From JBLRWS01 sp047921075 (GTDB lineage: Bacteria > Bacteroidota > Rhodothermia > Balneolales > Balneolaceae), in assembly GCA_047921075.1 (NCBI GenBank), contig JBLRWS010000009.1, positions 1 through 51,357 on the forward strand: DNA of 51,357 bases, given 5' to 3'. Under the pieces are notes generated by a model. It saw only the letters and a list, made by a program, of their open reading frames with translations, did not search any database and was not told the origin of the DNA. Below, piece after piece: positions 26,289-35,017 of the stretch; within the stretch, counting starts at the first letter, position 1; each line of letters starts with the position of its first letter. Position numbers and translations under genes: made by a program.

Positions 26289-28805
26289 ATGAACCAAGGA
26301 TTTTCTTTCTCAACGCCTTTTGATGACCCGGTGCTGATTTTTGCCCTGGTGATGCTCATCATTTTACTGGCGCCGCTGGTGTTCAGGAAATTCCGTATTC
26401 CCGGTATTGTGGGGCTTATCCTGTCGGGAACGGTGGTGGGCCCGGGCATGCTTGGGCTTATCGAACGCGATTTTACCATCGAGCTGCTGGGCACGGTCGG
26501 CCTTCTCTATTTGATGTTTATGGCGGGGCTTTCCATCGATCTGAATCGCTTCGAAAAGCTTCGCAATCGCAGCATTGGGTTTGGCATCATCTCCTTTACA
26601 CTGCCGGCTGCCGGTGCGCTTTTTGCCGGCCATTATCTGCTCGATTTCTCACTTGCCACCTCGTTTTTGTTGGGCTCCATTGTGGGTTCTCATACGCTGC
26701 TTGCCTACCCCATTGCCGAGCGGCTCGGCATCACAAAAAATACGGCCGTTACCATGGCACTGGGCGGCACGCTGGTGACGGATACGCTTTCTCTGGGTAT
26801 TTTGGCGATCGTTGCCGGAACCGTAGTTGAAGCCACCGGCGCGGGGTACTGGTTTCGTTTTGTAGGGTCGATCGCCCTGTTTGTTACCGCCGCCATTCTG
26901 ATCTTGCCGCGTCTGGGCCGCTGGTTCTTTCGCACCATGAAACAGGAAAATAATGTAGATTTTGTCTTTATGGTGGCGGTGCTTTTCACCACAGCCTATC
27001 TGGCCGAGGTGGCCGGCCTGGCGTCTATTATTGGTGCGTTTCTTGCGGGCCTGCTGATGAACCGCCTTGTACCGGGATCGGGTACACTGATGAGCCGCAT
27101 ACAATTTGTGGGGAATGCGCTCTTTATTCCTTTTTTCCTCATCTCTGTGGGCATGCTGGTTGACGTAACCGTACTTACCGGCCTCGATGTGTGGATAAAG
27201 GCATTGCTGTTTACGGCACTTGTTTTTGCCGGAAAAGGGCTGGCGTCGCTGGCTGTGCGATATCTCTATAATTACAACAATGCCGAAGCGCTGGTGGTGT
27301 TTGGGCTCACCACACCGCAAAGCGCAGCTACGCTGGCGGTAACGCTGCTCGGGTTTGAGCTCGGCTTTTTTGACCAGACAACCGTGAATGCGGTCGTAAT
27401 CATGATCCTTTTTACCGTGCTTGGCGGCCCGTGGCTGGTAGAGCAATACGGCCGGGCGGTAGCCGCTTTTGAAGAGCAGAAGCCGTACGAGCCATCCGAA
27501 TCGCCGCAGCGCATTTTGGTGCCGTTGGCCAATCCCGAAACGTCCGATGTTTTGATGGACCTTGCCTTTATGGTGCGGAGAGAGAATTCCGATCAGCCGG
27601 TGATGCCGTTAACGGTGGCCCGCGACGGAGTTGACGTAGACAGCCAGGTAGCCAGAGGTGAAAAAATGCTGAGCCATGCCGTCGTTCATGCAGCCGCTGC
27701 CGAAGTGCCTGTAAACCCAATCACCCGTATTGACCTGAACATCGCACAGGGTATTACGCGGGCGGTGAATGAAACGCTGGCCTCGATCATTATCATCGGG
27801 TGGAACGGAGAGCGATCGGCGAAGCAGAAAATTTTTGGCAGTATTTTGGATCAGCTGCTGAATGATGTAGACGAGAAGGTGTTGGTTTGTAAAATCGAGA
27901 AACCGGTCAATACGTTTGAACGAGTACTGCTGGCTATTCCACCCTTTGCCGAACTGGAACAAGGGTTTGCCGAAGCGGTGGAAACCGTAAAACTGATGGC
28001 CAGCCAGATGGGTGCGGAACTCTGTATCGTATCGGCCGAAGAGCGCCACGAAGAGATCAAAAAGAAGGCCGACGAATTGAAGCCGGAACTCGACATTCAG
28101 TATCAAAAAGTGGCCGGGTGGCTGGCGTTTCCGCACTGGCTGGACGAAACACAACAAGAGAACGACTTGCTGGTGCTGCTAAGTGCACGTGAGGGTTCGC
28201 TGAGCTGGCGGCCCGCACTGGAGCGGCTTCCGCGAGTGATTGCCCAGCGGTATCCGCAGCTGAGCTTTATTACCCTCTATCCCACCGAAACGGCTGATGA
28301 GGAGACTCGCAAGGAGTCGGCACGGGTGGCGCAGTTGCTGAATGTGGATCATGTGAAAATGGATCTCGAGAAGCACAAACTTGAGCATGTACTCGATGAA
28401 ATCCTGACACTTTACAGTCCTATTGTGCCCGACGAGCGCGAGCGGTTCGTACGGCGATTGCTCAAAAACTCGGCGGATTATTCCCCGGAAATGCTCAGCG
28501 GTGTGGTGCTCTACGATGCGCACACCTCGCTGGTCGAGGAGCCGGTACTGCTGATTGGTATTGACCGGGAAGGGGTAAATGTGCCCAAAGCGGCCAACAA
28601 TGCCCATGTGTTTATTTTGGTTCTCACTCCCAAGTCGTACTCCACCGAAGGCCATCTCAAAACGGTTAAAACGGCGGCACGGCTCATCCGCCCCGGCCGC
28701 TCCATGGAAGAAATTATGGAGCAGGTGTCTCCGGCCGATATCGTAAAACTTCTCTCGGCTCCGGTCGAAAACGGCACCCCGAAAGCAAAACCAAACGGCG
28801 AATAA
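26289..28805 (+). CDS. CPA2-type cation:proton antiporter with UspA-like tail
   Basis: An 838-residue protein. The first 400 residues hold about 12 membrane helices of the Na+/H+ exchanger family (KefB/CPA2 group), with FRIPGIVGLILSGTVVGPG at the N-terminus and a VTDTLSLGI motif inside the ion-path region. The remaining 430 residues are soluble and carry two universal-stress-like domains, the first opening with RILVPLANPE and the second with ERVLLAIPPFAE. It probably exchanges Na+ or K+ for H+, regulated by nucleotide binding to the tail. The next gene is a second antiporter of the same kind, 139 bp downstream. Confidence 0.88.
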   Translation: MNQGFSFSTPFDDPVLIFALVMLIILLAPLVFRKFRIPGIVGLILSGTVVGPGMLGLIERDFTIELLGTVGLLYLMFMAGLSIDLNRFEKLRNRSIGFGIISFTLPAAGALFAGHYLLDFSLATSFLLGSIVGSHTLLAYPIAERLGITKNTAVTMALGGTLVTDTLSLGILAIVAGTVVEATGAGYWFRFVGSIALFVTAAILILPRLGRWFFRTMKQENNVDFVFMVAVLFTTAYLAEVAGLASIIGAFLAGLLMNRLVPGSGTLMSRIQFVGNALFIPFFLISVGMLVDVTVLTGLDVWIKALLFTALVFAGKGLASLAVRYLYNYNNAEALVVFGLTTPQSAATLAVTLLGFELGFFDQTTVNAVVIMILFTVLGGPWLVEQYGRAVAAFEEQKPYEPSESPQRILVPLANPETSDVLMDLAFMVRRENSDQPVMPLTVARDGVDVDSQVARGEKMLSHAVVHAAAAEVPVNPITRIDLNIAQGITRAVNETLASIIIIGWNGERSAKQKIFGSILDQLLNDVDEKVLVCKIEKPVNTFERVLLAIPPFAELEQGFAEAVETVKLMASQMGAELCIVSAEERHEEIKKKADELKPELDIQYQKVAGWLAFPHWLDETQQENDLLVLLSAREGSLSWRPALERLPRVIAQRYPQLSFITLYPTETADEETRKESARVAQLLNVDHVKMDLEKHKLEHVLDEILTLYSPIVPDERERFVRRLLKNSADYSPEMLSGVVLYDAHTSLVEEPVLLIGIDREGVNVPKAANNAHVFILVLTPKSYSTEGHLKTVKTAARLIRPGRSMEEIMEQVSPADIVKLLSAPVENGTPKAKPNGE

Positions 28806-28944
28806 AGGTTTACGGGATATTCTGCCTGCGAACCCCTATTTTGAGCAGTTGAAATACGACTACATAGATCACATTTTCTGAAAAATACGCCGTGTGTTGG
28901 ATGTTTGGTTGAACGCGGCAAACTGTGAATTCAAATAACTTTAT

Positions 28945-30922
28945 ATGGACGTTTTTTCGGCTGCTCCTCATCACGATATTTTTCTGCTGGTTCTTCAAAT
29001 TGCTCTGCTTCTTCTGGCCGCCCGCGCACTTGGCGAGGTGGCTACCCGCCTTGGTCAGCCATCGGTTATCGGTGAAATCCTGGCCGGAATTATACTTGGC
29101 CCATCGCTGCTGGCCGGGCTCTTTCCTGCGTTTGGCGAGCTTATCATCCCTCAAACCGAAGTAAGCGGCTATCTGCTGGAGGTGATTGCGCTGCTCGGAG
29201 CCATGTTTTTGCTGCTGATAACCGGTCTGGAGACAGATATCCAGCTGATTAAACGCCACGCCAAAACAGCCATCAGTGTCTCTTTTGGCGGGATTACCGT
29301 TACGTTTATTACCGGGTTTTTTCTGGGACAGAATCTGCCCGATTTCCTTCTGGCGGATACCGACGAACGGCTGGTTTTTTCACTCTTTGTAGCTACAGCC
29401 ATGGCCATATCGGCCATTCCGGTCATCGCCAAGGTGCTGATGGATATGAACCTGATGCGCCGCGACATCGGCCAAACGATTCTCGCCGCCGGGATGAGTG
29501 ATGATACCATAGGGTGGATTTTGCTCTCTATCGTGGCCGGTATTGCTGCAGGTGACGCCGTAACCACCGGTACTGTGCTCACTACTGTGGGAAGTGTGCT
29601 GGCATTTCTGGTGCTGAGTTTTACTGTTGGCCGCTGGATGGTTCGAAAGTTGCTGGAATTTGTGCAGGATGAGGTCATTAGCACCGACCGGCTTCTTTCT
29701 CTGGTCATTATTCTGGCCTTTTTGTGGGGCGCTATCACACAGCTGCTCAATCTGGAAGCGATCCTCGGTGCGTTTGTGATGGGGATTCTTTTTGGGATGA
29801 TGCCGCGGCTGCCCGAAGAGGTCATCAACAAACTGGAAAGTATTGCGCTGGGCATTTTTGCCCCGATCTTCTTCGCCGTAGCCGGATTAAAGGTGAACAT
29901 CGTAAACTTGTTCGACCCAACGCTCCTGCTCATCACGGTGATTGTGATAGCGATTGCGACACTGGGTAAAGTAATTGGTACCTATAGCGGCGCGCGGCTT
30001 GTAGGCGGCAAAGATCACTGGACCTCCCTCAGTTTCGGGGCCGGCTTGAATGCCCGCGGGGCGATGGAAATCATCATTGCCACGATCGGTTTGCGCCTGG
30101 GCATTCTCTCGCAGGATATGTTTTCTATTATTGTGGTGATGGCGATTGCAACCTCACTGATGGCTCCGTTTGCATTGCGCTGGGTGTTGAAACGAGTGAA
30201 GATGGGAGCTGAAGAGGAGCAGCGACTCAAGAAAGAGGAATTGGAGGCGAAAAGTCTCGTGGCCGATATACACCGCGTGCTGTTGCCGATCCGTGCCCGT
30301 GATGCCGAAACGGTAACCCATCAGGATATACAATCAACCGAAGCGCAGCTGCTGGAGTTGATCGGGCAGGATTCGCAGCTTTCCCTTACGCTCTTTACGG
30401 TTGCCAAAAAAGAAGAGAAAGCAGCTTGTGAAAAAAACCTGAGTGAACTATCGGAGTATTTTAACCTGCATGAGGTGGTTACCAAAGTGGTGGTGAGTGA
30501 TAAACCCGGTGATGCCATTCTGGAGGAAGCCAAGAAAGATTACGACCTGCTGGTGATGGGTGCCACCGAACGCGAGGATNNNNNNNNNNNNNNNNNNNNN
30601 NNNNNNNNNNNNNNNNNNNNNNNNNNNNNNNNNNNNNNNNNNNNNNNNNNNNNNNNNNNNNNNNNNNNNNNNNNNNNNNGCCAAAGAGATGGTGAATGAG
30701 CTGAAAGAGTTGGGAGAAGCGTTTGGTGTAAAAACGGAAGCTATTGTACGGCGTGGCACAAGCCCGGAACAGGTGATTCACGAAATTGCCAAAAGCAATA
30801 AGATGGATCTCATTATTGTCGGAACCAATATTCGCCCCGGCTCAAACCGGCTCTATTTGGGTCCGCGAGTAGAAAATATTCTGCAATCGGCACCATGCCC
30901 CGTATTGATCTTCAATACCTGA
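28945..30922 (+). CDS. CPA2-type cation:proton antiporter with UspA domains, interrupted by assembly gap
   Basis: A second monovalent cation:proton antiporter, starting at ATG 28945. About 12 helices span residues 8-400 (with GEVATRLGQPSVIGEILAGI and GLNARGAMEIIIA). Two UspA-like domains follow: the first starts with HRVLLPIRARDAE near residue 449, and the second ends in GPRVENILQSAPCPVLIF. The run of 100 N at 30580-30679 cuts out the end of the first Usp domain and the start of the second. The frame after the gap differs from that before it by one base, so the gap length is a placeholder and the gene is probably intact in the cell. The true missing length is likely larger than 100 bp. Confidence 0.85.
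30580..30679. other. Assembly gap (100 N)
   Basis: Exactly 100 unknown bases inside the second antiporter. The round length marks a scaffold join of unknown size. Confidence 0.99.
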
Positions 30923-30934
30923 TCGATATCCGGG

Positions 30935-31366
30935 TTACTTAAACAGTGACCGGCGCCGCTTTTTGCTCAGCTTTTCATCAAGGCTGTGTTTCCCGGGGCC
31001 GGTCATGAGCATGGCGATAAATACAACACCCAGCGACAGCGGGTGCGAAAAATCGGAGAAGCCCGCCTCACGCGCAAGTTGCGTTACAAACGCTACAATC
31101 ATCGTACATATCAGCAGAATCAGCGCCGGCAGGGTGTAGAGACCCAGGATGAGAAAAATTCCCCCAAACACCTCGGCCACGGCAGCAGCAAATCCGAAAA
31201 AAATATGAAACGAGTTGATGCCAAGATTCGACATCGCACCGCCAACCATCTCCCACCGCTCAGGCCCACCCATTATTTTGGGCAATCCATGAAAGATGAA
31301 CAGGGTGCCGATTCCAAGTCGAAGAAAGAGAAGGCCGAGGTCGAGCCGCTTACCGGTTAGAAACAT
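30935..31366 (-). CDS. DoxX family membrane protein
   Basis: A 143-residue DoxX-type protein with four helices (about 8-25, 53-75, 78-100 and 108-125). The family opening LGLLFLRLGIGTLFIFHGLPKIMGG is clear from residue 9. DoxX proteins are small membrane proteins linked to redox or quinone functions, mostly without a proven reaction. It converges on the antiporter with 12 bp between stops. Confidence 0.9.
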   Translation of the reverse strand: MFLTGKRLDLGLLFLRLGIGTLFIFHGLPKIMGGPERWEMVGGAMSNLGINSFHIFFGFAAAVAEVFGGIFLILGLYTLPALILLICTMIVAFVTQLAREAGFSDFSHPLSLGVVFIAMLMTGPGKHSLDEKLSKKRRRSLFK

Positions 31367-31506
31367 AGAGAGAATATTGAATATTATAAGATCAGGTGCA
31401 CACGATACACTACTAAATAAAACAAAAAATGTTGCCCTGCTATCATCAAAACGTAAAAAAAAGTAGATAGGTTATAGGGGGGATCTATGCATCAGAAGCC
31501 ATCACA

Positions 31507-31610
31507 ATGAACACACTCCTCTGGTGCAAAACCGATCTGCGAACAGATGATCACGAAAGGTCGCATAATGCTTTCCGGAAATGAGAACGTTGAACGACTC
31601 CGCAACAACA
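31507..31610 (+). pseudogene. Remnant of a DNA photolyase / cryptochrome N-terminus
   Basis: From ATG 31507 the frame reads MNTLLWCKTDLRTDDHE and stops at 31582-31584 after 25 codons. This closely matches the start of photolyase and cryptochrome-DASH proteins (LLWFRNDLRLxDHE). A shift at about 31575 to the frame reading SGNENV would continue the expected pattern (SGNEV). Nothing after this resembles the family, and the next gene starts at 31685. It is a short leftover of a deleted photolyase gene rather than an active gene. The assignment rests on the short motif only. Confidence 0.5.
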
Positions 31611-31684
31611 GTGGATAAACATCCGCTTTCGTGATTCGGCAAAGCGATGTACATTGGACCAACTTGAAACTGAATTCACTCGTT

Positions 31685-33424
31685 ATGCGCTTGTACCTTC
31701 TGTTGTTTTTGTTTGCTGTGGCGGCCTGCTCATCGGCCGACGATCAACTCCATCAGCTTTTTGATGACCATTGGGAATACAGCCTCCAGGCCAACCCGCT
31801 CTCTGCAACCAACCAGGGAGATCTGCGATTCAATGATCAACTGCCGGGAACCGACCTGGACGCCATCCTTGAACAGAACGAACAGCAGCAGCAATTTTTG
31901 GAACGGCTTCGCGGCATTTCCCGCAATCGGTTGACAGAAGAGAACCGCATTCATTACGATATTTTTGAGATTCAGCTCCGCAATAGCATTCGCAATGTTG
32001 AGCTGGGCGGCCATCTGTTGCCGCTCAACGGCTGGTGGGACTATTACGCGGTGTTTGCCGATCTTCCCAATCGTGTACCGCTGCAGAACGAAGATCATTT
32101 TCGAGACTACATCCAGCGCTTGCGCAGCTTTCCTGCATACAATGCCGGCTACATCGAGCGGATGCGGATGGGGATGGAGCGCGGGCTGGTGCGTCCGCAA
32201 TCGGTATTTGAAGGCCCGCTGACGGCCATCGAAATGAACAGCGCTTCCGAGCCTGGGGAGTCGCCCTGGTTTGAGCCGTTTCGCGAATTACCGCCATCCA
32301 TTAACGATAAGACCGCCGATGAGCTTCGGGAAGAGGCGATCGAAGCGATCGGTGAGCAGGTGATTCCGCAATACCGGGAGCTGCTTCGTTTTTTGCGTGA
32401 GGAGTATATACCGGCGGCATCACCCACACCGGGCATTACGGATGTGCCGGGCGGCGAACCCTATTATCGCTATCTGGTAGAGATGTTCACCACCATGGAC
32501 ATTACGCCGGAGGAGGTGCATCAAATTGGGTTGCAGGAGGTGGAGCGTATTCGGGATGAAATGATGGAGATTGTGGAAGAAACCGGATTCGGGGAGGATT
32601 TTGACCGGTTTGTCAACTTTCTGCGAACCGATTCGCAATTTTATGCTGCCTCGGAAGAGGAGCTGATGAAAGAGACTGCGTGGGTGGCCAAGCAGATGGA
32701 CGGCAAACTTCCCGAGCTTTTCAATACACTGCCGCGGCTGCCCTATGGCATTATGAAAGTGCCCGATTATCTGGCTCCCAATACGGCCACAGCTTACTAC
32801 AGCCGCGGGGCGGCAGATGGCACTCGGGCCGGTTTTTACGCGGTGAATACGTATGATCTCTCCAGTCGGCCGCTGTACGAAATTCCCGCACTGTCGCTGC
32901 ACGAAGCCGTGCCCGGGCATCACCTGCAAATTGCACTACAGCAAGAGCTGGAAGAGCTGCCCCGGTTCCGCACCGTTGCAGGGTTTACTGCATATACCGA
33001 AGGATGGGCGCTCTATGCCGAGCGGTTGGGCTTGGAAGTGGGCATCTACGACGATCCGTACGACAATTTTGGCCGCCTCAGCTACGAAATGTGGCGCGCG
33101 CTCCGGCTGGTGGTCGATACCGGGCTGCACGCGAAAGGGTGGAGCCGCGAGGAAGCGGTTTCGTTTATGGCGGAAAACTCTGCTCTGGCTCTGCATAATA
33201 TTCGCAGCGAAGTGAATCGCTATATCTTTTGGCCGGGCCAGGCACTGGCGTACAAAATGGGGGAAATTGCTATTCGCAACCTTCGCAGTGAAGCTGAGGA
33301 GGAACTGGGCGATCGGTTCGACCTGCGCACCTTTCACGATGTGGTGCTGCTGAGCGGGAGTGTTCCGCTGCAGGTACTGGAAGATCGCGTGGATGCGTGG
33401 ATCCGGGAGGAAAAAAGCAGGTAA
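31685..33424 (+). CDS. DUF885 lipoprotein, putative metallopeptidase
   Basis: A 579-residue exported lipoprotein of the DUF885 family. The signal peptide MRLYLLLFLFAVAAC ends in a lipobox (VAAC) with Cys at about residue 15. The zinc-site motif SLHEAVPGHHLQ lies near 410-420, followed by YTEGWALYAERLG, both typical of the family, which resembles M3/M32-type peptidases. The start is set at ATG 31685, directly before the signal sequence, rather than at the earlier ATG at 31631. Substrates are unknown; periplasmic peptide degradation is likely. Confidence 0.9.
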   Translation: MRLYLLLFLFAVAACSSADDQLHQLFDDHWEYSLQANPLSATNQGDLRFNDQLPGTDLDAILEQNEQQQQFLERLRGISRNRLTEENRIHYDIFEIQLRNSIRNVELGGHLLPLNGWWDYYAVFADLPNRVPLQNEDHFRDYIQRLRSFPAYNAGYIERMRMGMERGLVRPQSVFEGPLTAIEMNSASEPGESPWFEPFRELPPSINDKTADELREEAIEAIGEQVIPQYRELLRFLREEYIPAASPTPGITDVPGGEPYYRYLVEMFTTMDITPEEVHQIGLQEVERIRDEMMEIVEETGFGEDFDRFVNFLRTDSQFYAASEEELMKETAWVAKQMDGKLPELFNTLPRLPYGIMKVPDYLAPNTATAYYSRGAADGTRAGFYAVNTYDLSSRPLYEIPALSLHEAVPGHHLQIALQQELEELPRFRTVAGFTAYTEGWALYAERLGLEVGIYDDPYDNFGRLSYEMWRALRLVVDTGLHAKGWSREEAVSFMAENSALALHNIRSEVNRYIFWPGQALAYKMGEIAIRNLRSEAEEELGDRFDLRTFHDVVLLSGSVPLQVLEDRVDAWIREEKSR

Positions 33425-33433
33425 CGTTGCCGG

Positions 33434-34555
33434 CTACTTACTCAGCGCCTGCTCCAGGTCGGCAAGCAAGTCGTCGATGTGCTCGAGTCCCACACTGAGA
33501 CGAATCAGATTATAAAGGCTCACCGATCCTTCGCCTTCACTGCTTTCGCGGTGCTCCCAGGTCGATTCCACACCGCCTAAACTGGTTGCGCGAATAATCA
33601 GTGATGAACCCCCCACAACCTCAATGGCTTCCCGGCGGCTGCCATCCAGAAGAAAACAGACCATCCCGCCGTACCCGCGCATCTGTGAGCGCGCAATATC
33701 ATACCCCTTGTGGGAGGGGAGCCCGGGATAAAACACATCGTTCACGCGGGTGTGATTGGCCAAAAATTCTGCCACAGCCTGTGCATTCTCGTTGTGGCCG
33801 CGCATGCGGTAGGCCAGCGTTCGCGTACTGCGCGCCAGCATCCAGCAATCCTGCGGAGTGGGAACGGCACCGCCCATTTTTTGAATGCCCCGAATTCGTT
33901 CAAAAAAACCGTCACTCTCTTTGGCGATCACAGCCCCGCCCAAAATATCGCTGTGCCCTCCAAAATATTTCGACGTGGAGTGCAGTACCAAATCGGCGCC
34001 CAGTTCCAGCGGTAGCTGATTCACCGGTGTGGGCCAGGTGTTATCAACCACCACCCGAATCGGTTTGCCCGCCGCGAGTGCAGCTGTTGCCTCGATATCC
34101 ACAAGACGCATCAGCGGGTTGGAGGGCGTTTCGATCCAGATCAGACGGGTATTGTTTCGAATAGCGGCGGCCACATCATCCGGGTTGGTCATGTTGATGA
34201 AGCTGCTCTCCAGCCCCCAGCGGTTCATTACATCCTGTACCAGTTTTCGATTTCCGGCATACACATCTTCGGGGATGATGATATGATCGCCCGGGTCGAG
34301 TGCTTGAAAAATGGCCGAGGCGGCGGCCACTCCTGATGAAAAGGCGGCAGCTACTGCTCCATTTTCGAGTGATGCGAGCAAATGCTCCCACTGCTCCCGA
34401 TTTGGATTCGCCAGCCGGGTATAATGGTAATCCTCATCCATCCGCCCCTGTTTGTCAATTTCAAATATAGTGCTTGGCGAAATGGGCGGCACAATAGCCG
34501 ATGAGGGATTGCCGATCGAGAGGCCGGCGTGAATAGCGCGCGTTTCAAATTTCAT
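33434..34555 (-). CDS. Cys/Met metabolism PLP-dependent enzyme (cystathionine gamma-synthase/lyase family)
   Basis: A 373-residue trans-sulfuration family enzyme. The N-terminus MKFETRAIHAG, the YTRLANPNREQWE motif, SSGVAAASAIFQ, the ETPSNPLMRLVD motif, the PLP lysine in LHSTSKYFGGHSD and the C-terminal LIRLSVGLEHIDDL are all family marks. Cystathionine gamma-synthase, beta-lyase and methionine gamma-lyase activities cannot be separated from sequence alone. The ATG at 34555 is preferred; a tandem ATG lies at 34558. It converges on the DUF885 gene and is divergent from the DUF3127 gene. Confidence 0.9.
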   Translation of the reverse strand: MKFETRAIHAGLSIGNPSSAIVPPISPSTIFEIDKQGRMDEDYHYTRLANPNREQWEHLLASLENGAVAAAFSSGVAAASAIFQALDPGDHIIIPEDVYAGNRKLVQDVMNRWGLESSFINMTNPDDVAAAIRNNTRLIWIETPSNPLMRLVDIEATAALAAGKPIRVVVDNTWPTPVNQLPLELGADLVLHSTSKYFGGHSDILGGAVIAKESDGFFERIRGIQKMGGAVPTPQDCWMLARSTRTLAYRMRGHNENAQAVAEFLANHTRVNDVFYPGLPSHKGYDIARSQMRGYGGMVCFLLDGSRREAIEVVGGSSLIIRATSLGGVESTWEHRESSEGEGSVSLYNLIRLSVGLEHIDDLLADLEQALSK

Positions 34556-34654
34556 CATTAAAAAAATTGAGTGTACGGGGTGCAAATCAGCTCAGCCGGT
34601 TGCGATCGGGATGCAGGTTGCGTACTCTACATCCCTCAACAAAACAGAACGACT

Positions 34655-35011
34655 ATGGCAGATTTACAAGTTAGCGGAAAGGTAGTACAGATCCTCGAAG
34701 AACAAAAAGGGGAAAGCAAAAACGGCCCGTGGCGAAAGCGCGATTTTATTCTGGAAACGCCCGGAAAATTTCCCCGAACAATATGCATCACCCAGTGGGG
34801 CGAGCAGATTGATCAGGCCGAACTGAACGTGGGGGAAACGGTAACCGCCTCTATCGATATCCAAAGCCGTGAATACAATGGGCGATGGTATACCGATGTG
34901 AAAGCGTGGCGAATTGAGAAAGGCGACTCGGCCGGCGGGGCGGCCTCATCCGGGCCGGATGATGTGGTGATCGATTTCGGCCCGGGCGATGACGATGATA
35001 TCCCGTTCTAA
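34655..35011 (+). CDS. DUF3127 domain protein
   Basis: A 118-residue protein that is entirely a DUF3127 domain, opening MADLQVSGKVVQILEEQ with the KRDFILET and ICITQWGEQ motifs, then an acidic Gly/Asp-rich tail ending GDDDDIPF. The tail resembles the acidic ends of single-strand binding proteins, and the domain has an OB-like pattern, so nucleic-acid related function is plausible but unproven. The ATG at 34655 is chosen over the longer frame from 34571. It converges on the transporter gene with 6 bp between stops. Confidence 0.9.
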   Translation: MADLQVSGKVVQILEEQKGESKNGPWRKRDFILETPGKFPRTICITQWGEQIDQAELNVGETVTASIDIQSREYNGRWYTDVKAWRIEKGDSAGGAASSGPDDVVIDFGPGDDDDIPF

Positions 35012-35017
35012 ACCCGC

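Noticed and set aside
26649..27446. Minus-strand frame of 265 codons opposite the first antiporter
   Set aside because: Typical charged/His-Gln-rich shadow of a membrane protein gene.
30560..30922. Separate gene starting at ATG 30560 across the N run
   Set aside because: The start lies before the gap in the wrong frame of the antiporter; the post-gap part is the end of the same Usp-tailed antiporter.
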